A stretch of 64,000 nt of DNA from Synechococcus sp. CBW1004 (GCF_015840715.1 NZ_CP060397.1:3368686-3432685), one strand, 5' to 3'. Counted from the stretch's first letter, positions 1 through 8,961 are shown. Numbers and translations are program-made. Notes: generated from the letters alone by a model not told the origin.

Positions 1-1
1 C

Positions 2-946
2 ATCGCCACCCTAGAGGCGCTGCAGGAGGTTTCCCTGGCGGCCCAGGCCGGGGGGCGCATCGAGCGGCTGCTGGTGCGGCAGGGTGACCGGGTGCGGCGA
101 GGCCAGCTGTTGCTGGTGCTTGATCAGGCCCAGGCCCGCGCCGACGTGGTGCGGCTGCGTTCGGAGATGGAGACCAACCTGCTCAATTACCGCCGCTTCG
201 AGGTGCTGGTGCGTCAGGGGGCTGCCACCCCCTTCCAGCGGGATGACTTCCGGCAGCGTTACGTGGCGGCGAGGGAGGAGCTGGCGGCACGCCGCGCCGA
301 TCTCGCCTTCCGCCACCTGCGTGCCCCGATCGATGGAACCGTGGCCGATCTGACGGTGAAGCAAGGCGATCTGATCCAGGCCGGAGCCCCGTTCACCAGC
401 ATCATCCGCAATGACCGCCTCCTGGCGCGGATGGAGGTGCCCGCGGTGTATTCCGCAGCGACCCGGCCGGGTCTTCCTCTGCAGCTGCTCCAGCCATCCG
501 GTGCCGCCCCCCTGGCCCAGGCCCCGGTCATCTCGGTCGATCCCGGCATCGATCCCGCCAGCCAGACCCTGCTGGTGAAGGCCGAGTTCCCCAACCCGGA
601 TGACGCGCTGCGCGACGGCCTGCGCACCCGCGCTCGCCTGGTGCTCCAGGACCGCCCCTCTCCGGCTGTGCCCTTTGCGGCCGTGAGCCGCCAGTGGGGC
701 CAGAGCTTCGTGTTCGTTCTCGGTGATCTGGAGGCGCTGCGTCGCCGTCCGGGCCGCAGCGATCTGGCCAAGGCGGCCAGGCTTCCCCGCCAGACCCGCT
801 TCGCCCTTCAGACTCCGGTGCAGCTCGGTCCTCTGCAGGGGGGCTGGTATCCGGTGCTCCAAGGATTGCCGGAAGGCGCGGAGGTGATCACCTCCAATCA
901 GCAGAACCTCCGCCATGGCCAGCCCGTGCGTGCCATCTCCCCCTGA
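2..946 (+). CDS. RND efflux periplasmic adaptor subunit (5' partial)
   Basis: The reading frame is open from base 2, so the true start lies upstream of the window. The visible part has the membrane-fusion (HlyD/AcrA-like) plan: a lipoyl-like half-motif (VRQGDRVRRGQLLLVLD), a short helical hairpin, the second lipoyl half (LRAPIDGTVADLTVKQGDLI), a beta-barrel region, and a membrane-proximal end (GLPEGAEVITSNQQNLRHG). Such proteins bridge an inner-membrane RND pump and an outer-membrane channel. It is the first of two adaptor genes in front of one RND permease gene. Family assignment is firm; the substrate cannot be read from the sequence. Confidence 0.88.
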   Translation: MATLEALQEVSLAAQAGGRIERLLVRQGDRVRRGQLLLVLDQAQARADVVRLRSEMETNLLNYRRFEVLVRQGAATPFQRDDFRQRYVAAREELAARRADLAFRHLRAPIDGTVADLTVKQGDLIQAGAPFTSIIRNDRLLARMEVPAVYSAATRPGLPLQLLQPSGAAPLAQAPVISVDPGIDPASQTLLVKAEFPNPDDALRDGLRTRARLVLQDRPSPAVPFAAVSRQWGQSFVFVLGDLEALRRRPGRSDLAKAARLPRQTRFALQTPVQLGPLQGGWYPVLQGLPEGAEVITSNQQNLRHGQPVRAISP

Positions 947-1010
947 TTCCCATGGAAGGAGGGACGACCGGGCGTTTTCCGGTAACTTGCGGCGACATGC
1001 AGCAACCCGA

Positions 1011-2186
1011 GTGCTCCGGACGGCTCCTCCCCCACCCTCTGCCGCCCCGCTGCGCCGGTTGGTCGGGATGTCCCTGCTGCTGCCGGGGGTGATGCTGGGC
1101 GGCTGCACCAAGCCGCAGGCCAAGACCCCACCGCCCCCCTCCGTCCAGACGGTGATCGTCGGTTCGGCACGCTTTGCACCGGCGATCGATGTGGTGAGCC
1201 GCATCCAGTCTACCAGCAACGTGGTGATGCGCCCCGAAACCGACGGTCGGGTGGTGCGCATCCTGGCCAGCCAGGGACAGCGGGTGAAGGCGGGACAGCC
1301 GATCCTTGTGCTCGACAACGTGCAGCAGTCCGCCACCCTCGATGCCAGCCGTGCGGAGGCGCTCAAGGATCGCGCCAACGCGGAGCGCTACATCTTCCTC
1401 AATCAGCAGGGTGCGGTCTCCACGAAGGACCGTGATTACTACGTCACCCAGGCCATCCAGAGCCGTGAGCAGGTCCGCGCCAATGCCGCGACGCTGGGCT
1501 ACAAATTCGTCACGGCGCCGATCGATGGCGAACTCGGCAACCTCGATTCGGTCAAGCTGGGTGATTACGTGCATCAGGGCCAGGCGATCACCGGCATCGT
1601 CAACAACGCCGTGCTCTGGACGCTGATGGATGTGCCGGCCACCCAGGCCTCCCAGGTGAAGGTCGGCCAGCCCGTCCAGGTGGAGAGCCAGGGAAACCCG
1701 CCGGTGCGAGGCGTCGGCCGGGTGGTGTTCATCTCCCCCTATTACGGGGAAAACAACGAGAAGGCATCCCCCAACACCGTTCTTGTGAAGGCAGAGTTTC
1801 CCAACCTCACCGGCCAGCTGAAGACCAATCAGTATGTGCGCAATCGCATCATCACCGATGTCAAAGATCAGCTGGCGGTTCCGGCGCAGGCCGTGCAGAT
1901 GAAGGCGTCGCAGGCGTTCGTGTTCAAGGTCTATCCGCTGCGTCAGGTGCTGCCCCGAATCCAGGCCTCCGACCAGCTGCCAGAGGCCCAGAAGCAGACG
2001 CTGGCCAAGCTGCCCGGCAGCACACCGATCGCGGTTCAGGTGCCGGTGACGCTGGGCCAGATGCAGGGCAATCTGTTCCCGGTTCTGTCCGGGCTGAGCA
2101 AGGGCGATCAGGTGATCGTCTCCAACACGGCCCTGCTCCGTTCTGGCATCCCGGTGCGGGTGACGGGCAGCGGCTCCATGAACTGA
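1011..2186 (+). CDS. RND efflux periplasmic adaptor subunit, lipoprotein
   Basis: This is a second membrane-fusion protein. The longest frame opens with ATG at 915, overlapping the previous gene by 32 bases. GTG at 1011 is preferred because it gives an arginine-containing n-region, a hydrophobic stretch and a lipobox ending LGGC; ATG at 1068 would leave no positive n-region. After the lipid-attachment Cys come the lipoyl halves (GQRVKAGQPILVLDNVQQ and FVTAPIDGELGNLDSVKLGDYV), a beta-barrel, and a C-terminal GLSKGDQVIVSN motif close to that of the first adaptor. The stop lies 7 bases before the permease ATG, so the genes are probably co-transcribed. The start site is uncertain. Confidence 0.85.
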   Translation: MLRTAPPPPSAAPLRRLVGMSLLLPGVMLGGCTKPQAKTPPPPSVQTVIVGSARFAPAIDVVSRIQSTSNVVMRPETDGRVVRILASQGQRVKAGQPILVLDNVQQSATLDASRAEALKDRANAERYIFLNQQGAVSTKDRDYYVTQAIQSREQVRANAATLGYKFVTAPIDGELGNLDSVKLGDYVHQGQAITGIVNNAVLWTLMDVPATQASQVKVGQPVQVESQGNPPVRGVGRVVFISPYYGENNEKASPNTVLVKAEFPNLTGQLKTNQYVRNRIITDVKDQLAVPAQAVQMKASQAFVFKVYPLRQVLPRIQASDQLPEAQKQTLAKLPGSTPIAVQVPVTLGQMQGNLFPVLSGLSKGDQVIVSNTALLRSGIPVRVTGSGSMN

Positions 2187-2193
2187 GGCGGCC

Positions 2194-5100
2194 ATGTCCC
2201 TGTCGGATAATTTCATCAAGCGGCCGGTCCTCACCACCGTCTGCAGCATCCTGATCGTGCTGGTGGGGCTGATTGCCATTCCCACCCTCTCGATCGAGAA
2301 TCTTCCCAACATCGCGCCGCCCCTGATTCAGGTGACGGCGAACTACGGCGGCGCCAACTCTCTGGTGACTGAGCAGGCCGTCACCAATCCGATCGAACAG
2401 CAGATCAACGGTGTGCCGGGGGCGAGCTTCATCTCGTCCACCAGCAACATGACCGGGAACAGTGTGATCTCGGTCTACTTCGATGAAGGCACTGATATCA
2501 ACATTGACCAGGTCAATGTTCAGAACCGTGTGTCACTGGCGATGCCGCAGCTGCCCCAGCAGGTGCAGGCGACCGGTGTGTCGGTGAGTCAGAGCACGCC
2601 GTCGATTCTGTTGGCCTATCAGGTCTCCTCCAGTAGCGGTCAGTTCGACGCCGCCTATCTCAATGGCCTGATCTACGAAAATCTCTACTACCAGCTCGGG
2701 CGGGTCCCGGGTGTGGCCACGGTCAGCCTGCTTGGAGGCAGCAACCCAGCCTATTGGTTGTTCGTCGACCCGGTGCGGCTCAGTGCCAACAACCTCACCG
2801 CCGATCAGGTGGTCACGGCTGTCAAGAGTCAGAACTTCGTCTCCGTCGGGGGCATCGTCGGTGGCCCGCCGGCCGGAGGAAACCAGCAATTCGCCTATCC
2901 AATTCTCGTCAAGGACAACGGCAATCTCGTCTCCATCAAGGAGCTCAATGACCTGATCGTCGGTCGCTCTCCTCAGGGCAATCTGCTGCGACTTCAGGAT
3001 GTGGGTCAGGCCACCTATGGCTTCAATTCTTTCGGCCAGGCAGCCGTCAGCAAGGAGGGATATCCGGCGATCACCGTGGCTGTCTTCCAGACTCCGGAGA
3101 GCAATGCCCTGGATGTTTCCGAGGCGGTGGTGGCTGTGATGAATCAGTTCCGCCAGGGCGTGCCGCCCGGCGTGACGGTGAATCAGATCTATAACATCGG
3201 TCAATTTATTGAATCTGCCGTCGACGGTGTCGTCGACGCCCTTGGCCTGGCGATCGTGCTGGTGCTGCTGATCCTGTACGTGTTCCTGCAGGACTGGCGG
3301 GCGACCGTGGTGCCCAGCCTGGCCATCCCGATCTCCCTCGTCGGCACCTTCGCCTTCATCAAGATCTTCGGCTTTTCGATCAATCAACTCACCTTGCTCG
3401 GTCTGGTGCTGGCCACCGGCCTGGTGGTCGATGACGCCATCGTCGTGATCGAGGCCGTCTCCAAGAACATCGAGAAGGGCATGCGTCCACGCCAGGCAGC
3501 CCTGGAGTGCATGGGCGAGCTGATCGGGGCCCTGATCGCTACGGCTCTGGTGCTGATGGCCGTGTTCGTGCCGGTGGCCTTTTATCCGGGCAGCATCGGC
3601 ATCATCTATCGCCAGTTCGCCCTGACGATCGCCTTCTCGATCGCCATCTCCGCCTTCAATGCGCTCACCTTCTCGCCGATGCTCTCGGCGTTGATCCTGC
3701 GCAATGAGAAAGCGCCACCGCCTGGGCGGGTGCTGGGCGCGATCGCGGGGCTGATCGTCGGCCTGGCCTTCGGACGCTTCAGTTCGGCCTCGTTCGGTAA
3801 CATCTCCTATCTCATTGGTGTGGTGCTGGGTGTGCTCGGCGGCGCAAATCTGCGCTGGGTGTTTGATCGCTTCAATGCCTTCTTCGCCCGCGTCGAGAAA
3901 GGGTACGCCGCTCTGATCAGTCTGCTGATTCGTCGTCGTCGTCTGATTCTGGCCGGCCTCGGTGGCGGCATCGTGCTCACAGCCATCGCCTTCACGGCCC
4001 TCCCCTCGGCCTTCATTCCCGAGGAGGATCAGGGTTATGGACTCGGCATCTACCAGCTCCAGAATGGTGCCTCACTCACCCAGACACAGCGTGTCGGCAT
4101 GGAGATCGCCAAGGTCCTCAATCAGGAGGAGGACATCATCGCGGGATCGGTGATCAGCGGCTACGGCTTCAATGGCACCAGCCCTGATCAGGGGGTGTTC
4201 TTCTATGGCTTCAAGCCGCTGGACGAGCGCAAGGGCAACGCCCAGAAGGCCCCGGCCATCGTGGCGCGTCTGAACCAGAAGTTCAGCACCCTCAGCGAGG
4301 CGACTGTGATCGCGGGACAACCCCCTGCGGTTCCGGGCTTCTCGGCGCAGGGGGGCTTCTACTTCCAGTTCAATGATGAGAGCAATGGCGGCTACAGCTT
4401 CGTGGAGCTCGATGAGCAGGCCAACAAGCTGGTCTCTGCGGGGAGGGCGACCGGTGCCTTCGGGTCTCTCTATACCCAGTTCATCCCGAGCGCCCCAGCA
4501 TTCGGTCTTGATGTCGATCGCTCGATCATGGGCGCCCTGAACATTGATTTCCAGGAGGCGATGAACACCATTGCCGTGCTGGCAGGCGGCAACTATTCCG
4601 GTCTCACCTATGAAAGTGGGCAGGTCCGCAATATCTACGTCCAGTCCCAGGCAGCCAATCGCAGCAAGCTGGAGGATATCCTCGCCTATTACGTCCGCAG
4701 TCGCGACGGCAAGATGGTGCAGGTGTCGGAATTCGCCAAGCCCGAACTCACCAGTGCACCCCCGATCATCAGCCATTACAACCTCTATCGCACCATCCTG
4801 GTTCAGGGTATTGAGGCCGCCGGTACAAGCTCAGGCCAGGCCCTCGACACGATTCAGGAGGTCTTCAAAAATCTCAACTTTAATAACATTGGCTATGCCT
4901 TTACCGGCCTGGCGGCCCTGCAGCTATCGGCTGGAAACGCCAGCGTTCTGGTGTTCGGGCTGGGCATTCTCGTGGTGTATCTGGTGCTTTCGGCCCAGTA
5001 TGAGAGCTATGTCACGCCTGTGATCATTCTGATGACCGTGCCCCTGGCGATGCTCGGGGCGCTGGTGTTTCTGGCGCTGCGATCGATCGATCTCAACATC

Positions 5101-5484
5101 TATGCCCAGGTGGGCCTGGTCACCCTGATCGGTCTGGCGGCCAAGAATGGCATCCTGATCGTGGAGGTGGCCGAGCAGCACATGCAGGCCGGCATGACCG
5201 CCACCGAGGCCGCCATTGCTTCGGCGGAATCGCGGCTTCGGCCGATTCTGATGACGGCCATTGCCGCTCTCGCCGGCTTCCTGCCCCTGGTGGTGGCCAG
5301 CACCGCGGGCGCCAACAGCCAGCAGTCGCTGGGCACCGTGATCTTCGGCGGCCTGTTGGTGGCCACCGTGTTGTCTCTCGGGGTGGTTCCACCCTTCTAT
5401 GTGGTGATCAAGGGGCTGGAGGAGCGGCTCTTCCCCGCCAGGCCGGAGGAGGAGCCCCTCCCCGGCGAATCGGGCGGGGTCTGA
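2194..5484 (+). CDS. RND multidrug efflux transporter permease (AcrB/HAE1 family)
   Basis: At 1096 residues this is a full-length inner-membrane proton/drug antiporter of the resistance-nodulation-division superfamily. The N-terminus (FIKRPVLTTVCSILIVLVG) is the typical first transmembrane helix. Twelve membrane segments fall in two blocks, each with a large periplasmic loop. The proton-relay Asp pair is at about residues 413-414 (GLVVDDAIVVIEAV), and the matching Lys is near residue 984 (AAKNGILIVEVAEQ). These correspond to the AcrB D407/D408 and K940 positions, so the pump looks functional. It lies directly behind the two adaptor genes. No outer-membrane channel gene is visible in the window. 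Confidence 0.95.
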   Translation: MSLSDNFIKRPVLTTVCSILIVLVGLIAIPTLSIENLPNIAPPLIQVTANYGGANSLVTEQAVTNPIEQQINGVPGASFISSTSNMTGNSVISVYFDEGTDINIDQVNVQNRVSLAMPQLPQQVQATGVSVSQSTPSILLAYQVSSSSGQFDAAYLNGLIYENLYYQLGRVPGVATVSLLGGSNPAYWLFVDPVRLSANNLTADQVVTAVKSQNFVSVGGIVGGPPAGGNQQFAYPILVKDNGNLVSIKELNDLIVGRSPQGNLLRLQDVGQATYGFNSFGQAAVSKEGYPAITVAVFQTPESNALDVSEAVVAVMNQFRQGVPPGVTVNQIYNIGQFIESAVDGVVDALGLAIVLVLLILYVFLQDWRATVVPSLAIPISLVGTFAFIKIFGFSINQLTLLGLVLATGLVVDDAIVVIEAVSKNIEKGMRPRQAALECMGELIGALIATALVLMAVFVPVAFYPGSIGIIYRQFALTIAFSIAISAFNALTFSPMLSALILRNEKAPPPGRVLGAIAGLIVGLAFGRFSSASFGNISYLIGVVLGVLGGANLRWVFDRFNAFFARVEKGYAALISLLIRRRRLILAGLGGGIVLTAIAFTALPSAFIPEEDQGYGLGIYQLQNGASLTQTQRVGMEIAKVLNQEEDIIAGSVISGYGFNGTSPDQGVFFYGFKPLDERKGNAQKAPAIVARLNQKFSTLSEATVIAGQPPAVPGFSAQGGFYFQFNDESNGGYSFVELDEQANKLVSAGRATGAFGSLYTQFIPSAPAFGLDVDRSIMGALNIDFQEAMNTIAVLAGGNYSGLTYESGQVRNIYVQSQAANRSKLEDILAYYVRSRDGKMVQVSEFAKPELTSAPPIISHYNLYRTILVQGIEAAGTSSGQALDTIQEVFKNLNFNNIGYAFTGLAALQLSAGNASVLVFGLGILVVYLVLSAQYESYVTPVIILMTVPLAMLGALVFLALRSIDLNIYAQVGLVTLIGLAAKNGILIVEVAEQHMQAGMTATEAAIASAESRLRPILMTAIAALAGFLPLVVASTAGANSQQSLGTVIFGGLLVATVLSLGVVPPFYVVIKGLEERLFPARPEEEPLPGESGGV

Positions 5485-5582
5485 GTTGTGTCTTCATCCA
5501 CCTGTTATCTCGTGTTGCCTGATTTCTGCCTTCACGCCGGCGGGTCAGCCGCTTCCGGCGAACATCTCGCACCACGCAGGCG

Positions 5583-6353
5583 ATGACTTACTGCATCGGC
5601 TACTGGCTTGAAAAGGGTCTGGTGCTCGCCTCGGATTCGCGCACGAATGCCGGGGTCGATTACATCTCCGCTTACAGCAAGATGCATGTGTTCCAGCCAT
5701 CCTCGGATCGGCTGTTCGTGCTTCTCGCCGCTGGCAGCCTTGCCACCACCCAGGCCGTGGTGAACTGGATCCGCCGCGATCTCGATCGACCTGCCGAGCT
5801 GGAGCATGGTGGCTCCAGGGATCTGCGCCACTGCGATTACCTGTTCGAGGCGACAGCCTATGTCGGCCGCGTCAGCGTGGCCGTTCAGAAGGAAAATGAG
5901 GCGGAACTGCGCGCAGCGGGTGCCAGCGGTGCCGCCTCCTTCCTGCTTGGCGGCCAGATCGGAAGTGAGCCCCACGGCCTGTACCTCATCTACCCCCAGG
6001 GCAACGCGATCATGGCGACGCCCGAAACCCCCTATCTGCAGATCGGTGAAAGCAAATATGGCAAACCTCCCCTCGATAACGTCGGCCACACCCATCTGTC
6101 CCTCGAGGATGCGGCCCGGCTCTGCCTCATCTCCGAGGTGCTCACCCAGCGTTCCAACCTCAGCGTCGGTCCGCCGTTCGAACTGGTGGTGATTCCCGCC
6201 GGCAGCCTGCGCATCGCCCAGAAGCTGCGGATCGAGGCGGATGACCCCGATCTCAGGGCCATGATCGAGATCTGGAGTGAGGCCCAGCGGGAGGCTCTGC
6301 ATCGTCTGCCCCAGTTGCCCTGGGAGCGCCAGCCCGAGGCTGAGGCCTCATGA
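5583..6353 (+). CDS. Anbu-type bacterial proteasome-like peptidase
   Basis: The 256-residue protein starts MTYCIGYWLEKGLVLASDSRTNAGVDYIS, the pattern of the Anbu (ancestral beta subunit) branch of N-terminal-nucleophile hydrolases related to HslV and the 20S proteasome beta subunit. After Met removal, Thr1 would be the nucleophile, with Asp17 and Lys32 close to the catalytic Asp17/Lys33 of HslV. No ATPase partner is encoded nearby, and the transglutaminase-like, ATP-grasp and alpha-E genes often linked to Anbu are absent. Instead the gene overlaps a glutaminase gene by an ATGA, indicating translational coupling. Family is strongly supported; the natural substrate is not known. Confidence 0.88.
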   Translation: MTYCIGYWLEKGLVLASDSRTNAGVDYISAYSKMHVFQPSSDRLFVLLAAGSLATTQAVVNWIRRDLDRPAELEHGGSRDLRHCDYLFEATAYVGRVSVAVQKENEAELRAAGASGAASFLLGGQIGSEPHGLYLIYPQGNAIMATPETPYLQIGESKYGKPPLDNVGHTHLSLEDAARLCLISEVLTQRSNLSVGPPFELVVIPAGSLRIAQKLRIEADDPDLRAMIEIWSEAQREALHRLPQLPWERQPEAEAS

Positions 6354-7351
6354 CGACCGACGCTCCCGGCTCCGTCACAGACTGGGTCTCCACCGGCCAC
6401 TTGCCGGGCGAGGAGGCCGTGAGGGAGCTGGTGGCGGAAGCCCATCGTCGCTTCTCTCCCGTGCAGGACTGCGAGGTGGCCCGCTACATCCCGGCTCTGG
6501 CGGCGGCTAACCCAGGCCACTTCGGCCTCTGTGTGGCCTCGACCGGCGGCCTGCTGTTCGAAGCGGGCGAATCGACCCAGCCCTTCAGCATTCAGAGCCT
6601 GTCGAAGCCGTTCCTGTTCGCCCTCCTCTGTCAGGCGATCGGTGAGGACGTCGCCCGCGCCAGACTGGGAGTGAACAGCACCGGTCTGCCCTTCAATTCG
6701 GTGCTGGCGGTGGAGCGCAGCGGAGAGGGGCTCTCCAATCCGATGGTGAATGCCGGTGCGATCGCGGCCACCAGCCTGGTGCCGGGTGACACCGCTGAGG
6801 CCAAGTGGCATTTCATCGAGGAGGGCTTCTCCCGTTTCGCCGGCCGGCAGCTGCAGGTCGATCAGGCGGTGTATGCCTCGGAGATCGCCTCAAACCGCCG
6901 CAACCTCGGCATCGCGACCCTGCTGGAGGAGCAGCAGCGCATCTGGTTTGACCCCGATGCCGCCACCGACCTCTATACCCGACAGTGCGCCCTGAGCGTC
7001 ACCGCCCGCGATCTCGCATTGATGGCCGCCACGCTCGCCAATGGTGGCTGTCAGCCGTGCAGCGGTGAGCGGGTGATCGAGCCGCTGATCTGCCAGCACG
7101 TGCTCGCGGTGATGGTGACCGCGGGGCTCTACGAAACCTCGGGCGATTGGCTCTATGACACCGGTCTGCCTGGCAAGAGCGGGGTGTCCGGCGGCATGAT
7201 CACGGTCTGCCCGGGCAAGGGTGGCCTGGCGACCTATTCGCCGCCGCTGGATGAGTCGGGCAACAGCGTGCGCGGTCAATTGACCGCCCGCTTTCTCTCG
7301 GAGCGCCTCGGCCTCAATCTGTTCGCCTCCCGGCCACTGGCACCGTTCTGA
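6350..7351 (+). CDS. glsA: glutaminase A
   Basis: Glutaminase of the serine-dependent beta-lactamase/transpeptidase fold, converting L-glutamine to L-glutamate and ammonia in the cytoplasm. The catalytic S-x-x-K motif is SLSK at residues 83-86 (FSIQSLSKPF), followed by the family motif NPMVNAGAIA and later GLPGKSGVSGGMI. The 333-residue length is slightly above the usual 305-310. Its ATG overlaps the TGA of the preceding Anbu-type peptidase gene. On the other side it converges with gltS, a glutamate/sodium symporter gene now interrupted by insertion sequences, so the locus seems to have handled glutamine and glutamate together. Confidence 0.95.
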   Translation: MTTDAPGSVTDWVSTGHLPGEEAVRELVAEAHRRFSPVQDCEVARYIPALAAANPGHFGLCVASTGGLLFEAGESTQPFSIQSLSKPFLFALLCQAIGEDVARARLGVNSTGLPFNSVLAVERSGEGLSNPMVNAGAIAATSLVPGDTAEAKWHFIEEGFSRFAGRQLQVDQAVYASEIASNRRNLGIATLLEEQQRIWFDPDAATDLYTRQCALSVTARDLALMAATLANGGCQPCSGERVIEPLICQHVLAVMVTAGLYETSGDWLYDTGLPGKSGVSGGMITVCPGKGGLATYSPPLDESGNSVRGQLTARFLSERLGLNLFASRPLAPF

Positions 7352-7358
7352 ATCGCCC

Positions 7359-7730
7359 TCAGACCCGGTGCAGGAAGAACGGGATCAGCACGGCGTTGAG
7401 CAGATCGATGAAGAAGGCCGACACGAGCGGCAGCACGATGAAGGCCTTCGGAGAGGGGCCGAACCGCTGGGTCACCGCGGTCATGTTGGCCATGGCGGTG
7501 GGGGTGGAGCCCAGGGTGAAACCGCTGAAGCCGGCGGCGATCACAGCGGCGTCATAGGTGCCGCCCAGGAGAGGGAACACCAGCAGCATGTTGATCGCCA
7601 GCGCCAGGAGGAACTGGGCCAGCAGGATCAGCAGTAGTGGGCCCGCCAGCCCCACCAGGGTCCAGAACTGGATCGTCATCAGCGACATCGCCAGGAAGGC
7701 ACCCAGGGAGATCTCGGCGATCAGGTCTAG
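7359..7730 (-). pseudogene. gltS: gltS sodium/glutamate symporter, C-terminal part (split by IS insertion)
   Basis: This is the 3' part of a glutamate:sodium symporter gene, encoding LDLIAEISLGAFLAMSLM and later membrane helices ending FIDLLNAVLIPFFLHRV. The homology stops exactly at the CTAG at 7727-7730, where an IS5-type element begins. The first part of the gene is at 10773-11658 on the same strand. Joining the halves at one CTAG gives an uninterrupted frame (PSL then DLIAEIS). The protein should be non-functional as it stands, because the last helices are separated from the rest. The coding sequence shows no other damage, so the disruption is probably recent. Confidence 0.9.
7727..7730. 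repeat. CTAG target-site copy 1
   Basis: Left copy of the CTAG tetranucleotide at the border between the gltS 3' part and the IS5-type element. Identical copies lie at 8962-8965 and 10773-10776. Confidence 0.85.
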
Positions 7731-7766
7731 GGAAGCTCTGATCAAGACCGGGAATTGAGCGCAAGC

Positions 7767-7792
7767 GTGTCTCATTCTCGCCAATGAGACAC
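7767..7792. repeat. 9-bp inverted repeat inside the IS5-type element
   Basis: GTGTCTCAT at 7767-7775 and ATGAGACAC at 7784-7792 form a perfect 9-bp stem with an 8-base loop, in the non-coding left end of the element downstream of its transposase gene. No T-run follows on either strand. It could end transcription or shield the element from outside transcription. Confidence 0.55.
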
Positions 7793-7919
7793 AAGTGGGG
7801 TATTTTGTCCTTGGCTACTCGCCAGGTGCTCCAATCCAGGGCCTGACTGGCTTATTTCTCGTGAGTTCCCCGATCATTTTTGGCTGCTCACCCTCAAGAT
7901 GGCACACTTATTCTGTCAT

Positions 7920-8903
7920 TTACGCTGTAGAAGGACAACGTTCGCGCACCATCCAGAGATTGGCGAGGGCAAACAGCATCGTCAGCTTGAGGTTGTTCTT
8001 GCGGATGCCTCGGTAGAAGACCTTCCGAAATCCAAACTGGCACTTGATGATCCGAAATGGATGCTCCACCTTTGCCCTGACATGTGCTTTCGCCGCCTCC
8101 ATCAGATCCAGCAGTCTTCCCTCTGGGGTGTCCGGTAGAACTCGGCGCTGTCCGGGCTTCATGGCGATGCGCATCTCTGCTTCGCAGTCCTTGAACGCCT
8201 CACGCTTTTCGATGCCGATGTGGCCAGAGTCGCCGTAGATCACGCGTTCCTCGCCATGGACGCGATCGGGTGCCGTGTTCAGCTCATGGACGTTGGCAGC
8301 CGTGCTCACCACGGAATGGACCAGACCCGAGGCTGCATCCACACCGATGTGGCACCGCATCCCAAAGAACCACTGGTTGCCTTTGGCCACCGAGTGCATT
8401 TCAGGATCCCGCTCGCCCGTCTTGTTCTTGGTTGAACTGGGAGCGTTGATGATTGTGGCATCGAGGATCGTACCCTCCTTAAGCATCACGCCCTTCTCCC
8501 GCAGGCTCTGGTTCACCGTCTCCAGGATCTGCTCTGCTATCCGATTCTCTTCCAGGAGGTGGCGGAAGTTCAGGATCGTCGTCTCGTCAGGGATCCGGTC
8601 CTCAACCATGTCGATCCCAGCAAAGCGGCGGAAGCAGGGGGTATCGATCAGCATCTCCTCCATCAAGGGATCGGAAAGCGTGAACCACTGCTGCAGCAGG
8701 TGGATGCGCAGCATCACCTCCAGCGGAAACGGTGGGCGCCCGCCCTTGGCAGAAGGCCTGTGGTACACAGGCGAAATCAAGGCCAGGAAAGGATCCCAGG
8801 GCACTGTGGCTTCCATCTCATCGAGGAAGCGCTGCCGGCGCGTTTTCTTCTTGGCGTAGGTCTGCTCGTAGTCCGTGAAACCCAACTGGAGGGGGGCCGC
8901 CAT
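7920..8903 (-). CDS. IS5-family transposase
   Basis: A 327-residue DDE transposase of the IS5 family. The N-terminal part contains LISPVYHRPSAKGGRPPFPLEVMLRIHLLQQWF, typical of the IS5 group. Catalytic acidic blocks are seen at LDATIINAP, VIYGDSGHIG and the C-terminal VEHPFRIIKCQFGFRKVFYRGIRKN region. No stop or frameshift is visible, so the enzyme is probably active or was until recently. It reads in the same direction as the gltS gene it interrupts. Confidence 0.95.
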   Translation of the reverse strand: MAAPLQLGFTDYEQTYAKKKTRRQRFLDEMEATVPWDPFLALISPVYHRPSAKGGRPPFPLEVMLRIHLLQQWFTLSDPLMEEMLIDTPCFRRFAGIDMVEDRIPDETTILNFRHLLEENRIAEQILETVNQSLREKGVMLKEGTILDATIINAPSSTKNKTGERDPEMHSVAKGNQWFFGMRCHIGVDAASGLVHSVVSTAANVHELNTAPDRVHGEERVIYGDSGHIGIEKREAFKDCEAEMRIAMKPGQRRVLPDTPEGRLLDLMEAAKAHVRAKVEHPFRIIKCQFGFRKVFYRGIRKNNLKLTMLFALANLWMVRERCPSTA

Positions 8904-8961
8904 CCGCTGCCAGTCTCATTATTGGAACTGTACTGATTCTATCGGGTTTTTCAGGGGTTCC

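Larger units (their letters stand above)
7731..8961 (-). mobile_element. IS5-family insertion sequence (about 1231 bp)
   Basis: The element is bounded by imperfect inverted repeats. The left end reads GGAAGCTCTGATCAA; the right end, read inward on the minus strand, reads GGAACCCCTGAAAAA. They agree at 12 of the first 19 positions, starting GGAA and sharing CTGA. Each end abuts a CTAG, consistent with the 4-bp YTAR-type duplication of the IS5 group. It carries one intact transposase gene on the minus strand, which nearly reaches the right end, and about 190 non-coding bases at the left end. It lies directly beside the IS1182-type element, separated only by a shared CTAG. Confidence 0.85.

Noticed and set aside
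11-1378. 455-codon minus-strand open frame
   Set aside because: It covers two clear adaptor genes in the opposite direction and has no domain resemblance; long antisense frames are expected in GC-rich DNA.
5485-5582. Terminator-like GC palindrome after the RND permease gene
   Set aside because: CGCCGG and CCGGCG are present, but the spacer is long and no T-run follows; not strong enough to call.
7359-7784. A 141-aa membrane protein starting at 7784
   Set aside because: Its first 18 residues are encoded by the IS5-type element; the rest is the C-terminal part of the split gltS, so it is not an independent gene.
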